A stretch of 64,000 nt of DNA. Origin: Phytopseudomonas seleniipraecipitans. Lineage in GTDB: Bacteria > Pseudomonadota > Gammaproteobacteria > Pseudomonadales > Pseudomonadaceae. How positions within the stretch are numbered: the stretch's first letter is position 1; the number at the start of each line of letters is the position of its first letter. Location: contig NZ_FNBM01000002.1 of the NCBI RefSeq assembly GCF_900102335.1, positions 124,001 through 188,000 on the forward strand. The letters are read 5' to 3'. The translations under genes were made by a program, and so were the position numbers. Below are positions 21,273-28,751 of the stretch, piece by piece. The notes under the pieces were generated by a model. That model saw only the letters and a program-made list of their open reading frames with translations. It searched no databases and was not told the origin of the DNA.

Positions 21273-21309
21273 AAAAAAAGGCCGGACCAGCGAACTGGCC
21301 CGACCTTTC
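21273..21309 (-). terminator. intrinsic terminator of the glycine-zipper lipoprotein gene
   Basis: Read on the minus strand, AAAGGTCGGGCCAG pairs with CTGGTCCGGCCTTT, with two G-U wobbles, followed by a run of seven T (complement of 21273-21279). It lies 42 bases after the stop codon of the upstream minus-strand gene. Confidence 0.88.
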
Positions 21310-21350
21310 CTAGCGACTGCAAACGAAACGCTGGTTCCGTCAGCACCCCA

Positions 21351-21815
21351 TCAATGGGTGACGCGGCTGGTGCCGTTCACCGTCATGATGCGTACTCGCT
21401 CGCCGACGCGGAAGACCTGATTCTCTTCGACTGCCTGCACATAAGCGCGCATGCTGCCGTCGTCTTCACGGACGGTGATTTCCACACCTTGGGTACGCGT
21501 GATGCCTTCTTCGGTCGCAGCGCCCAGCAGGCCACCTGCCACGGCACCGATCACCGCCGCGACGGCCGAGCCACGCCCGCCACCGACGCCACTGCCTGCC
21601 ACACCGCCGATCACGGCACCGGCACCGCCACCGATCGGCGTCTTGGTGCCCTCGATTTTGACCGGGCGCAGAGATTCGATGGTGCCCATGCGAACGGTCT
21701 GTACCGCGCGTGCTTCATCACGCGAATAGCTGTCGCCAGTCAGACTCGATGCGCAGCCGCCGAGAGTGAGAGTCGCTGCGGCAAACAGGACAACGAAAAT
21801 ACCAAGTTTATGCAT
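21351..21815 (-). CDS. glycine-zipper outer-membrane lipoprotein (SlyB/Pcp-like)
   Basis: A 154-residue lipoprotein. The signal peptide MHKLGIFVVLFAAATLTLGGCAS has a lipobox ending at Cys21. The centre (PIGGGAGAVIGGVAGSGVGGGRGSAVAAVIGAVAGGLLG, about 64-100) is a glycine-zipper 2TM segment, and the C-terminal part VEITVREDDGSMRAYVQAVEENQVFRVGERVRIM is typical of SlyB/YcfJ-type proteins that support outer-membrane integrity. The ATG at 21815 was chosen because it places the lipobox correctly; the open frame extends further upstream without signal character. A strong terminator follows. Confidence 0.88.
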   Translation of the reverse strand: MHKLGIFVVLFAAATLTLGGCASSLTGDSYSRDEARAVQTVRMGTIESLRPVKIEGTKTPIGGGAGAVIGGVAGSGVGGGRGSAVAAVIGAVAGGLLGAATEEGITRTQGVEITVREDDGSMRAYVQAVEENQVFRVGERVRIMTVNGTSRVTH

Positions 21816-22055
21816 GACGATTCTCCAGACGTGGACTGATAACGCTATGACAGCACGGTAAGCAGGACGCTCATTCAGAATGCGCAAATTGCACCGCTCG
21901 TTCAGAAACGGTACAGCATTGCGCTTCGGCAACGTCACACGCACCAGCGAGTATAGGCAGCGCCGAAACCCGATTGTCGCCATCCCGACGCAGTGCACAC
22001 TAGCGACCAACAGCCAGCATCGAGCCGCATGAGAAGGCACCATATGGCACTGTGA

Positions 22056-23198
22056 TCAGCTTCTTGCCGCCTGTGCCACGCGCCAGAATCGGGCGAGATC
22101 AGCGGCCCGCGCCTCCAGTTCTTCGGCGGCGTGAGCGCACGCGTACTCGAGGCTGATCGGCCCGGGCGCCAGGCTGAACGCTGCCTCGATACCTGCCTCG
22201 CGCACCTGCTGATAGCCATCGCCCAGACTGCCGGCCAGAGCAACCACCGGAACGCCCTGCGCCTGCGCTACCCGCGCCACACCAACCGGGGTTTTGCCAT
22301 GCAGACTCTGGGCGTCCAGCCGGCCCTCACCGGTAATGACCAGATCCGCGCCAGCAACAGCCTCGGCCAGCCCGGAAAGTTCTGCTACTAGCTCGACACC
22401 CGGACGAAAGCGGGCATCGAAGAACGCTTTGGCGGCAAAGCCCAGCCCACCGGCCGCCCCCACGCCTGGGAAATTGCTGAAATCTTCGCCCAGCGCCTCG
22501 CTGACCACTTCGGCCATGCGCGCGAGCGCAGCATCCAGCTCCTCGACTTGCGCAGGGTTGGCACCCTTCTGCGGCCCGAACACCGCTGAGGCGCCTCGGG
22601 GGCCACACAGCGGATTGTCGACGTCTGCAGCCACATCAACCTGTACGTCGTGCAAACGAGCATCGAGTGCACTGAGATCGACGCGCTGCAACTTGGCCAG
22701 TGCCGCCCCGCCAGGCCGCAACTCGTTGCCGCCGGCGTCGAGAAAGCGTGCGCCGAGCGCGCGCAACAGGCCGCTGCCGCCATCGTTGGTGGCACTGCCG
22801 CCGAGGCCGAGAATGATTCGCGTGGCGCCGGCATCCAGCGCTGCCCGAATCAACTCTCCAGTGCCGTAACTGCTGGTTACGCGAGCATCACGCTGTGCGC
22901 TCGGCACCCAGTGCAGGCCGCTGGCAGCGGCCATCTCGATGACTGCCGTGCCATCTCCCAGCCATCCCCAGTGGGCCTGTACCTGCGTGGCCAAGGGGCC
23001 CTGTACAGTCAATTCACGGCGTTCGCCGCCAGTGGCCGCCAGCACCGCATCCACAGTGCCTTCACCGCCGTCGGCCATCGGGCACAAGGCGATTTCGGCA
23101 TCCGGGTAGACGGCGAGCCAGCCGCGGGCAATGGCCTGAGCAACCTCAGGCGCACTCAGGCTCTCCTTGAACGAATCAGGAGCAATGACGATTTTCAT
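22056..23198 (-). CDS. garK: glycerate 2-kinase (GarK/GlxK family)
   Basis: Phosphorylates D-glycerate to 2-phosphoglycerate, feeding it to glycolysis. The product is 380 residues, the usual length. Family motifs are MKIVIAPDSFKESLSAPEVAQAIARGW at the start, PMADGGEGTVDAVL around 41-54, LGLGGSATNDGGSGLLRALG around 130-149 and VITGEGRLDAQSLHGKTPVGVA around 285-306. It follows the GntP-type permease gene by 54 bases and the CdaR-type regulator, forming a glycerate uptake and phosphorylation locus. The ATG at 23198 has AGGAGC upstream. Confidence 0.94.
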   Translation of the reverse strand: MKIVIAPDSFKESLSAPEVAQAIARGWLAVYPDAEIALCPMADGGEGTVDAVLAATGGERRELTVQGPLATQVQAHWGWLGDGTAVIEMAAASGLHWVPSAQRDARVTSSYGTGELIRAALDAGATRIILGLGGSATNDGGSGLLRALGARFLDAGGNELRPGGAALAKLQRVDLSALDARLHDVQVDVAADVDNPLCGPRGASAVFGPQKGANPAQVEELDAALARMAEVVSEALGEDFSNFPGVGAAGGLGFAAKAFFDARFRPGVELVAELSGLAEAVAGADLVITGEGRLDAQSLHGKTPVGVARVAQAQGVPVVALAGSLGDGYQQVREAGIEAAFSLAPGPISLEYACAHAAEELEARAADLARFWRVAQAARS

Positions 23199-23252
23199 GG
23201 AGGCGACCTCGAAAACGGCGGGGCGCCCGCGGGCGCCCCCAAGAGAAACGGC

Positions 23253-24611
23253 TTACAGCAGTACCAGGCTGAGCAGCCAGACGGTAAGCATGCCGACCAC
23301 GCCCTGAATCAGGGTGGCCACGGTCTGCGCGCGGTAAGCGACGGCTACCGGCATGCGGCTGAACTGGGTAACCACCCAGAAGAAACTGTCGTTGGCATGC
23401 GAAACGGTCATCGCACCCGAGCCGATAGCCATCACGGTGAGTACACGCCCCATCTCGCTATCCAGGCCAAGCTGCGCCATCAGCGGGGCAACCATCGCCG
23501 AGGTGGTCACCAGTGCCACTGTGCTCGACCCCTGAGCCGTCTTGAGTGCAGCAGCAACGAGGAACGGCATGAACAGACCGACGCCCAGGCCCGACAGCGT
23601 GCTACCCAGGAAACCGCCCAGTGGCGATGCGCTCAGTACCGCGCCGAACGCTCCGCCTGCACCGGTGATGAGCAGGATCGGGGCGGCGGAAACGATGCCT
23701 TCGGCGACCCGGTCATGCAGGGCCTGACGCTTGCCGTTGCCCTTGAGCAAGGTGCAGGCCAGGAGCAGGCCGAACAACAGGGCGATCACTGGCTGCCCGC
23801 AAAAGCGCAGCACGGCAAACACATCACCCTCACCGAAGGGTTTGCTCGGGAATGCTGCGATCGAGCCGAGGCAGATGAGCAGGATCGGCAGGAAAATTGG
23901 CGAGAAGGCCTGCATCGCGCTGGGCAACTGACCGTATTTGGCGCGCAAATCGGCAAAATCTTCGCTGCTGGGCAGCGGTGTACCGTCGTCTACCAGGGCG
24001 ATGTCCTTACCGACGAAACGGTTCGCCCACAACATGCCGGCCAACGCGGTGACCATCGCGACGAACAGGCCGACGGCAATCACCAGCCCCAGGCTCGATT
24101 CAAGCCCCAGGTTGCCAGCGGCGGCGATGGGCCCAGGTGTTGGCGGCACAAAGGTGTGAGTGGCGTACAGGCCTGTCGCCAAAGCGACGCTCATGGCCAC
24201 CACCGACACTTTCATGCGCGCGGCCAATGCATTCTTCAGCGAGTTGAGGATGACGTACCCGGAGTCACAGAACACCGGAATCGACACCAGGTAGCCGATG
24301 ATCGACATGGTCAGCGTCGGGAAGCGCTCGCCGAGCAGCTTGATCACCGTCTCCGCCATGGTGATCGCCGCACCGCTGCGTTCGAGAATCACGCCGATGA
24401 TGGTGCCCAGCACGATCACGATGCCGATATTGCCGAGGATGCCGCCAAAGCCGGTGGCGATGGTCTTGAGAATGTCCTGATGAGGCAGCTGGTAGGCAAA
24501 GCCAGCGATCAGGGCAGCTGCCAGCAGTGCAAGAAAGGGGTGGAGCTTGAGACGGGTGGTCGAGAGCACGATGAACGCGATCAATGCGACCAGGATCAGA
24601 ACCAGAGCCAT
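23253..24611 (-). CDS. GntP family H+ symporter (gluconate/glycerate permease)
   Basis: A 452-residue inner-membrane permease with about 12 helices. Conserved stretches are TTRLKLHPFLALLAAALIAGF, FGGILGNIGIVIVLGTIIGVILERSGAA, GYLVSIPVFCDSGYVIL (around 115-131) and the family THTFVPPTPGPIAAA near 154-168. GntP proteins import gluconate or related sugar acids with H+. The neighbouring glycerate kinase makes glycerate the likelier substrate here, an inference from context. The start at 24611 is set by GAGGA nine bases upstream; the longer frame begins with an unlikely SSSTHHNNNEDT stretch. Confidence 0.92.
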   Translation of the reverse strand: MALVLILVALIAFIVLSTTRLKLHPFLALLAAALIAGFAYQLPHQDILKTIATGFGGILGNIGIVIVLGTIIGVILERSGAAITMAETVIKLLGERFPTLTMSIIGYLVSIPVFCDSGYVILNSLKNALAARMKVSVVAMSVALATGLYATHTFVPPTPGPIAAAGNLGLESSLGLVIAVGLFVAMVTALAGMLWANRFVGKDIALVDDGTPLPSSEDFADLRAKYGQLPSAMQAFSPIFLPILLICLGSIAAFPSKPFGEGDVFAVLRFCGQPVIALLFGLLLACTLLKGNGKRQALHDRVAEGIVSAAPILLITGAGGAFGAVLSASPLGGFLGSTLSGLGVGLFMPFLVAAALKTAQGSSTVALVTTSAMVAPLMAQLGLDSEMGRVLTVMAIGSGAMTVSHANDSFFWVVTQFSRMPVAVAYRAQTVATLIQGVVGMLTVWLLSLVLL

Positions 24612-24751
24612 GCCGGTGTCCTCATTGTTGTTATGGTGGGTGCTACTGCTGCGCATTGTCACTCAGCGGCGTGCATCGGCACCCTGTTCACTCGCACAAT
24701 CAGCAACGCAAACCAGGCGGCAGTTACTGTGCATGCGCAACATGAGGATAG

Positions 24752-25861
24752 CTATCCGTTCGGCTCTATCAGCCCCAATCCCAATGAAAGCTGCAAGCGT
24801 CGGTCCAGCCGCGTCAGTTCCACACCACTGAGTTCGGCGATGCGTTCGAGGCGATAACGCAAGGTATTGCGATGAATACCCAACGCCGCGGCACAACTTT
24901 GCACCTGACCGTCATGCGCGCACCAGGCTTCCAGGGTTTCGCGCAACACACCGTTGCCATCGTGAGCCAACACGTGCTTGAGGGGCGCCAGCCAGCCCTG
25001 CAGCAACCAACTGTTGCGCTGAGAGTGAAGCAGCGTCGGCAGGCGATGCTCCTCCAACGAGACAAGACGTAATGCGGGATAGCGCGCTCGGGCGAAAGCC
25101 TGCAGATCGCGCAGCGCCAGGCAAGCCTGGCGCAGCTGCCCAAGCGACTGCACTGGGTCGCTGATCAGCAGGCGCTTCACGCCCCAGCCGCGTTCATCGG
25201 CATTCTCCAGCCAGTGGGCATCATCGCGGCTGGCGGTCAGTGGCCGGCACCAGAGTAGTTCACGCATGCCCAGCGGTGCGCACAAGTACTCGCTCTTGCC
25301 ACTCAACGCTCCAAGCAGGCGGGCCTGCTGCCCGAGCGGCTCGCCCTGCTCGTCCAGCTCCAACAGGCACACCTGGCGCGGCCAGCCAAGTGCCAGGCCC
25401 TGGCGCTCAGCATCTGCAGCCAGGGTATTGAGCGGCACCGCCGGGTCGAACAACTGACGCAACCAGGCGTCCAGCTGGTGCCGCTGCCAATGCCTTTCGG
25501 CTTGCAACTGGCGCTGCTCGACCAGCATTTCGGCAGCCATGCGCACCAGCTCGGCATAAGGCCGCACCACCTCCGGTGCGCCGGTAATGCCGAGCACCCC
25601 AATCAGGTCATCGTCGTGCAACAACGGCAGGTTGACCCCAGGGCGCACACCGCGCAGGCACGTAGCGGCCTGCTCGTCGATTTCCACCACGCGACGGTTG
25701 GCCAGCACCAGTTGCGCCCCTTCATGGCGGGTATGCAGGCGTGCAGGATCACCACTGCCGATGATCATGCCCTGGGCGTCCATCACATTGATGTTGTACG
25801 GCAAGATAGCCATCGCCCGATCAACGATGTGCTGGGCCAGTGTGGAGTCGAGTTCGAGCAT
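24752..25861 (-). CDS. CdaR-type sugar-diacid/glycerate regulator
   Basis: A 369-residue activator. The N-terminal sugar-diacid-recognition domain (about 1-135; QHIVDRAMAILPYNINVMDAQGMIIGSGDPARLHTRH) is followed by a GGDEF-like linker region and a C-terminal PucR/CdaR helix-turn-helix around 310-360 (CAAALGIHRNTLRYRLERIAELSGVELTRLDRRLQL). In Escherichia coli CdaR activates galactarate, glucarate and glycerate genes. Here it precedes the permease and kinase in the same orientation, so it probably controls them in response to glycerate. Confidence 0.9.
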   Translation of the reverse strand: MLELDSTLAQHIVDRAMAILPYNINVMDAQGMIIGSGDPARLHTRHEGAQLVLANRRVVEIDEQAATCLRGVRPGVNLPLLHDDDLIGVLGITGAPEVVRPYAELVRMAAEMLVEQRQLQAERHWQRHQLDAWLRQLFDPAVPLNTLAADAERQGLALGWPRQVCLLELDEQGEPLGQQARLLGALSGKSEYLCAPLGMRELLWCRPLTASRDDAHWLENADERGWGVKRLLISDPVQSLGQLRQACLALRDLQAFARARYPALRLVSLEEHRLPTLLHSQRNSWLLQGWLAPLKHVLAHDGNGVLRETLEAWCAHDGQVQSCAAALGIHRNTLRYRLERIAELSGVELTRLDRRLQLSLGLGLIEPNG

Positions 25862-25955
25862 GGCGCGGCCTCGGTAAAGGAAGCCGCCATTGTATGCAGA
25901 ATGGCTGTTGCGGCGACATGCCGGTCACCGCATCAGCGATGGGGTTTGGGTGGAC

Positions 25956-26603
25956 TCAGGGTGCCAGGCGCTGACGTAACCAGGCTTCGCCGTCACGCCG
26001 ATAGTCGAGCCGGTCGTGCAGGCGGCTGGCTCGGCCCTGCCAAAACTCGATGCGTTCGGGCAGCAGGCGGTATCCACCCCAGTGCGGCGGGCACTCCGGC
26101 GCTTCGTCGGCAAAGCGTTTTTCGGCCTGGGCCAACAACCCTTCGAGTTCGCCGCGATCACGGATCACCCGGCTCTGTGGCGATGCCCAGGCACCGAGGC
26201 GACTGCCCAGCGGGCGTACCTGGAAATAGGCGTTGGATTCTGCCGGCGATACCCGCTCCACGCGACCTTCGATTCGAACCTGGCGCTCCAGTGTCGGCCA
26301 GAAAAAAGTCATCGCCGCAAAAGGGTTCGCCAGCAGATGCTCGCCCTTGGCACTCTGGTAGTTACTGAAGAAGGTGAAGCCCTGATCGTCCAGGCCTTTG
26401 AGCAGCAATACACGGCAGTGCGGACGGCCGTCGGCGTCGACGGTCGCCAGGGTCATGGCGTTGGGTTCTACAGGCAGTTGCTCAGTGTTCACCGCGTCGG
26501 TGAACCAGCTTTTGAACAAGGTGAGGGGTTCAGGTGGGGCCTGATCCTCACTCAAGCCGTCGCGGATGTAATCACGGCGCATGTCAGCCAGGGTCTGAGT
26601 CAT
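25956..26603 (-). CDS. pdxH: pyridoxamine 5'-phosphate oxidase
   Basis: FMN enzyme that oxidises pyridoxine or pyridoxamine phosphate to pyridoxal phosphate. It is 215 residues, the usual length. The FMN and substrate contacts are in [43 protein letters not shown] (about 43-86), in the middle stretch [13 protein letters not shown], and in the C-terminal [13 protein letters not shown] and W..RLAP tail that define the family. It sits alone on the minus strand. Confidence 0.96.
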   Translation of the reverse strand: MTQTLADMRRDYIRDGLSEDQAPPEPLTLFKSWFTDAVNTEQLPVEPNAMTLATVDADGRPHCRVLLLKGLDDQGFTFFSNYQSAKGEHLLANPFAAMTFFWPTLERQVRIEGRVERVSPAESNAYFQVRPLGSRLGAWASPQSRVIRDRGELEGLLAQAEKRFADEAPECPPHWGGYRLLPERIEFWQGRASRLHDRLDYRRDGEAWLRQRLAP

Positions 26604-26651
26604 GAGAAGGCTCTCGGAAGCGACAAAAACCCTAGCTTAACGGGGTAGCAC

Positions 26652-27476
26652 TTATTTGGCTTGATCCGCAGCAATCACTTTCTTGGCGTCGGCCAGCTTG
26701 GTGGTGCCTTTCGCGGCTGGCTTGTCAGCAGATTTGGCAACGGCCTTGGCTGCTGGCTTAGCCGCTGGCTTGGCTGCAGGTTTAGCGGAGGACTTGGCCA
26801 CCGCCTTGGCAGCGGGCTTGGCATCAGCTTTGGCGGCTGGCTTGTCGGCGACGGCCACCGCAGTGGCTTCGGCAGTGACCGACGCAGCCGGCTGGCTGTA
26901 TTGAGCGATCAGCGCGCGCAGGGTGTCCTGACGAGTCAGGAGGATTTCCACACGGCGATTGAGCTCACGGCCATTGGCGCTGTCGTTGGCTGCACGTGGC
27001 ATGTCCGGGCCCATACCCTTGACCATCAGGCGATCCTGCTTCAGGCCGCTAAGACGGAAAATGGCAGTAAAGGCACGGGCGCGCTCATGGCTCAGCTCAC
27101 GGTTGGTTTCCAGAGCGCCGCTGCTGTCAGCGTGTCCCAGGACCAGAACGCCAACCTTGCTGTCTTTTTCCAGCACCTTGGCAACGCGAGTGATCGGGCC
27201 CAGGGTGACTGGCAGCAACATGCCAGGGCGATCCGGATTGAACGAACCCTTGACCGGGGCGGTGACCACCAGCAGGTTTTCGCGACGCTCCAGTTCGAAG
27301 TTGCTGTCCTTGATCGCTTCACGTACCAGCGGCTCGTACTCGTCCAACCAGGCCTGGGTTACCTCGGGCGGCGGCATCGGGGCCGGCTTCGGGTCTTCCT
27401 TCTTGTCGAACAGGGAGCAACCTGTCAGCAGTACGCAAAGCGCCAGTGCGCAAGTCTTGTAGGAAAGCATCGTCAT
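26652..27476 (-). CDS. OmpA-family lipoprotein with Lys/Ala/Pro repeat tail
   Basis: A 274-residue envelope protein. The lipobox LLTGC gives a lipidated N terminus. An OmpA C-terminal peptidoglycan-binding domain spans roughly 75-190 (VGVLVLGHADSSGALETNRELSHERARAF, MGPDMPRAANDSANGRELNRRVEI). The last 80 residues are low complexity, about ten units of the type K-P/A-A-A-K-A, resembling the histone-H1-like tail of AlgP. The start is uncertain among in-frame starts at 27482, 27476 and 27470; all leave the lipobox intact. The repetitive tail could vary in copy number. Confidence 0.85.
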   Translation of the reverse strand: MTMLSYKTCALALCVLLTGCSLFDKKEDPKPAPMPPPEVTQAWLDEYEPLVREAIKDSNFELERRENLLVVTAPVKGSFNPDRPGMLLPVTLGPITRVAKVLEKDSKVGVLVLGHADSSGALETNRELSHERARAFTAIFRLSGLKQDRLMVKGMGPDMPRAANDSANGRELNRRVEILLTRQDTLRALIAQYSQPAASVTAEATAVAVADKPAAKADAKPAAKAVAKSSAKPAAKPAAKPAAKAVAKSADKPAAKGTTKLADAKKVIAADQAK

Positions 27477-27559
27477 CCACATCCAATCAGTCGAGGTCGC
27501 CCGGGTAACCCGGAATCAAAAGCTAAAAGCCATACTGCGCAAGAGTTTAGCCGTGGTTC

Positions 27560-28705
27560 TTAAAAACACTTGCATAAGATACCTGCAAGTTTCTGTGCCC
27601 GCGGATCCATTAAGACGAACGGCCCCAGGTTATTGGTAACGAAACCTACGGCAACGTCGCGCTGCGGGTCGGCGAAGCCGGTCGAGCCGCCTGCACCAGG
27701 GTGGCCAAAAGCGCCCGGCCCCATGCCGTATGTGGCATTGGCAACGGTGGGCTGGTCGAGCATGCAGCCGAGACCGAAACGCGTTGCGGTCAGCAATGTC
27801 CTGTCCTCACCGACACTGTGTTCGCGGGTGAGTTCTGCCAGCAGCTCGCTGTCGAGCAGGCTGCCATCGAGCAAACCGCTATAAAAACCGGCGAGGCTAC
27901 GGGCGTTACCGTGGCCGTTGGCAGCGGGCTGCTGCATGCGCCGCCACTCGGGTTTGTTGGTGCTGGTCATGATTGACGGCGGGTTGGCAAATGCTCGGGT
28001 GGTCAGCGCCTGGGCGTCGCTCATCATGGTCTTGAGTAGCCGCTGCGCAGCCGCATCGCCGGCATTGCCCTTACCACGGGTAATAGTCGCCACGCGGTGA
28101 AATTCTTCATCAGCCAGGCCCACATGGAAGTCCAGCCCCAGCGGCTTGGCAGTGCGTGCGACGATCGACTCCCCCGGACCACGCCCCTCAACGCGTCGTA
28201 ACAATTCGCCTACCAGCCAGCCGTAGGTGATCGGCGCATAGCCGTGCCCATCACCGAGTGCCCACCAAGGCGCTTCGGCCGCCAGCGCGCTGGTCATGGT
28301 CTGCCAGTCATACAGCGCTTCGGCCGGCAGGCTCTCGCGGATCGCCGGCAGGCCGGCCTGATGGCTGAGCAGATGTCGCAAGGTGATGCGTTCCTTGCCG
28401 GCGGCAGCGAACTCGGGCCAGTAACGGGCCACGGGAGCATCCAGCTCCAGCTTGCCTTCAGCGACCAATTGCAACGCCGTGACGGCAGTGAACGGCTTGG
28501 TGCAGGAAAACAGATTCAGGATGGTATCGCTGTGCCAAGCCTGTTGGCCGTCCTTGTCGGCCACACCGGCCCAGATATCCACCACGGTCTCGCCGCCGAC
28601 CTGCACGCAGAGCGCGGCACCTCGCTCCTGAGGATCAGCGAAAAAATCGGCAAAGGCGTCTTTGACGGCTTCGAACTTGAGGTCGAAGTAACCCTGAATC
28701 TGCAC
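27560..28705 (-). CDS. serine hydrolase (EstB-like esterase, beta-lactamase family)
   Basis: Family VIII type esterase with a class-C beta-lactamase fold, 381 residues. The nucleophile motif SxxK is SCTK (about residue 71 from this start), followed by a Tyr-containing YAPITYGW segment around 168-175 as the general base, and a late HPGAGGSTGFADP loop. No signal peptide is seen, so it is probably cytoplasmic. I use the GTG at 28705 (VQIQGYFDLKFEAV) because AGGAG is just upstream; the longer frame from TTG 28720 has no such site. Its natural substrate is unknown. Confidence 0.87.
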   Translation of the reverse strand: MQIQGYFDLKFEAVKDAFADFFADPQERGAALCVQVGGETVVDIWAGVADKDGQQAWHSDTILNLFSCTKPFTAVTALQLVAEGKLELDAPVARYWPEFAAAGKERITLRHLLSHQAGLPAIRESLPAEALYDWQTMTSALAAEAPWWALGDGHGYAPITYGWLVGELLRRVEGRGPGESIVARTAKPLGLDFHVGLADEEFHRVATITRGKGNAGDAAAQRLLKTMMSDAQALTTRAFANPPSIMTSTNKPEWRRMQQPAANGHGNARSLAGFYSGLLDGSLLDSELLAELTREHSVGEDRTLLTATRFGLGCMLDQPTVANATYGMGPGAFGHPGAGGSTGFADPQRDVAVGFVTNNLGPFVLMDPRAQKLAGILCKCF

Positions 28706-28751
28706 ACACTGCTCCTGCAAAGGCAGCGCCAGGCAGCCCTGGCGCGGGTGA

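Noticed and set aside
22650-24857. 735-codon + strand frame over garK and the GntP permease
   Set aside because: Gln/His/Asp-rich translation typical of antisense frames; both genes on the minus strand are well supported.
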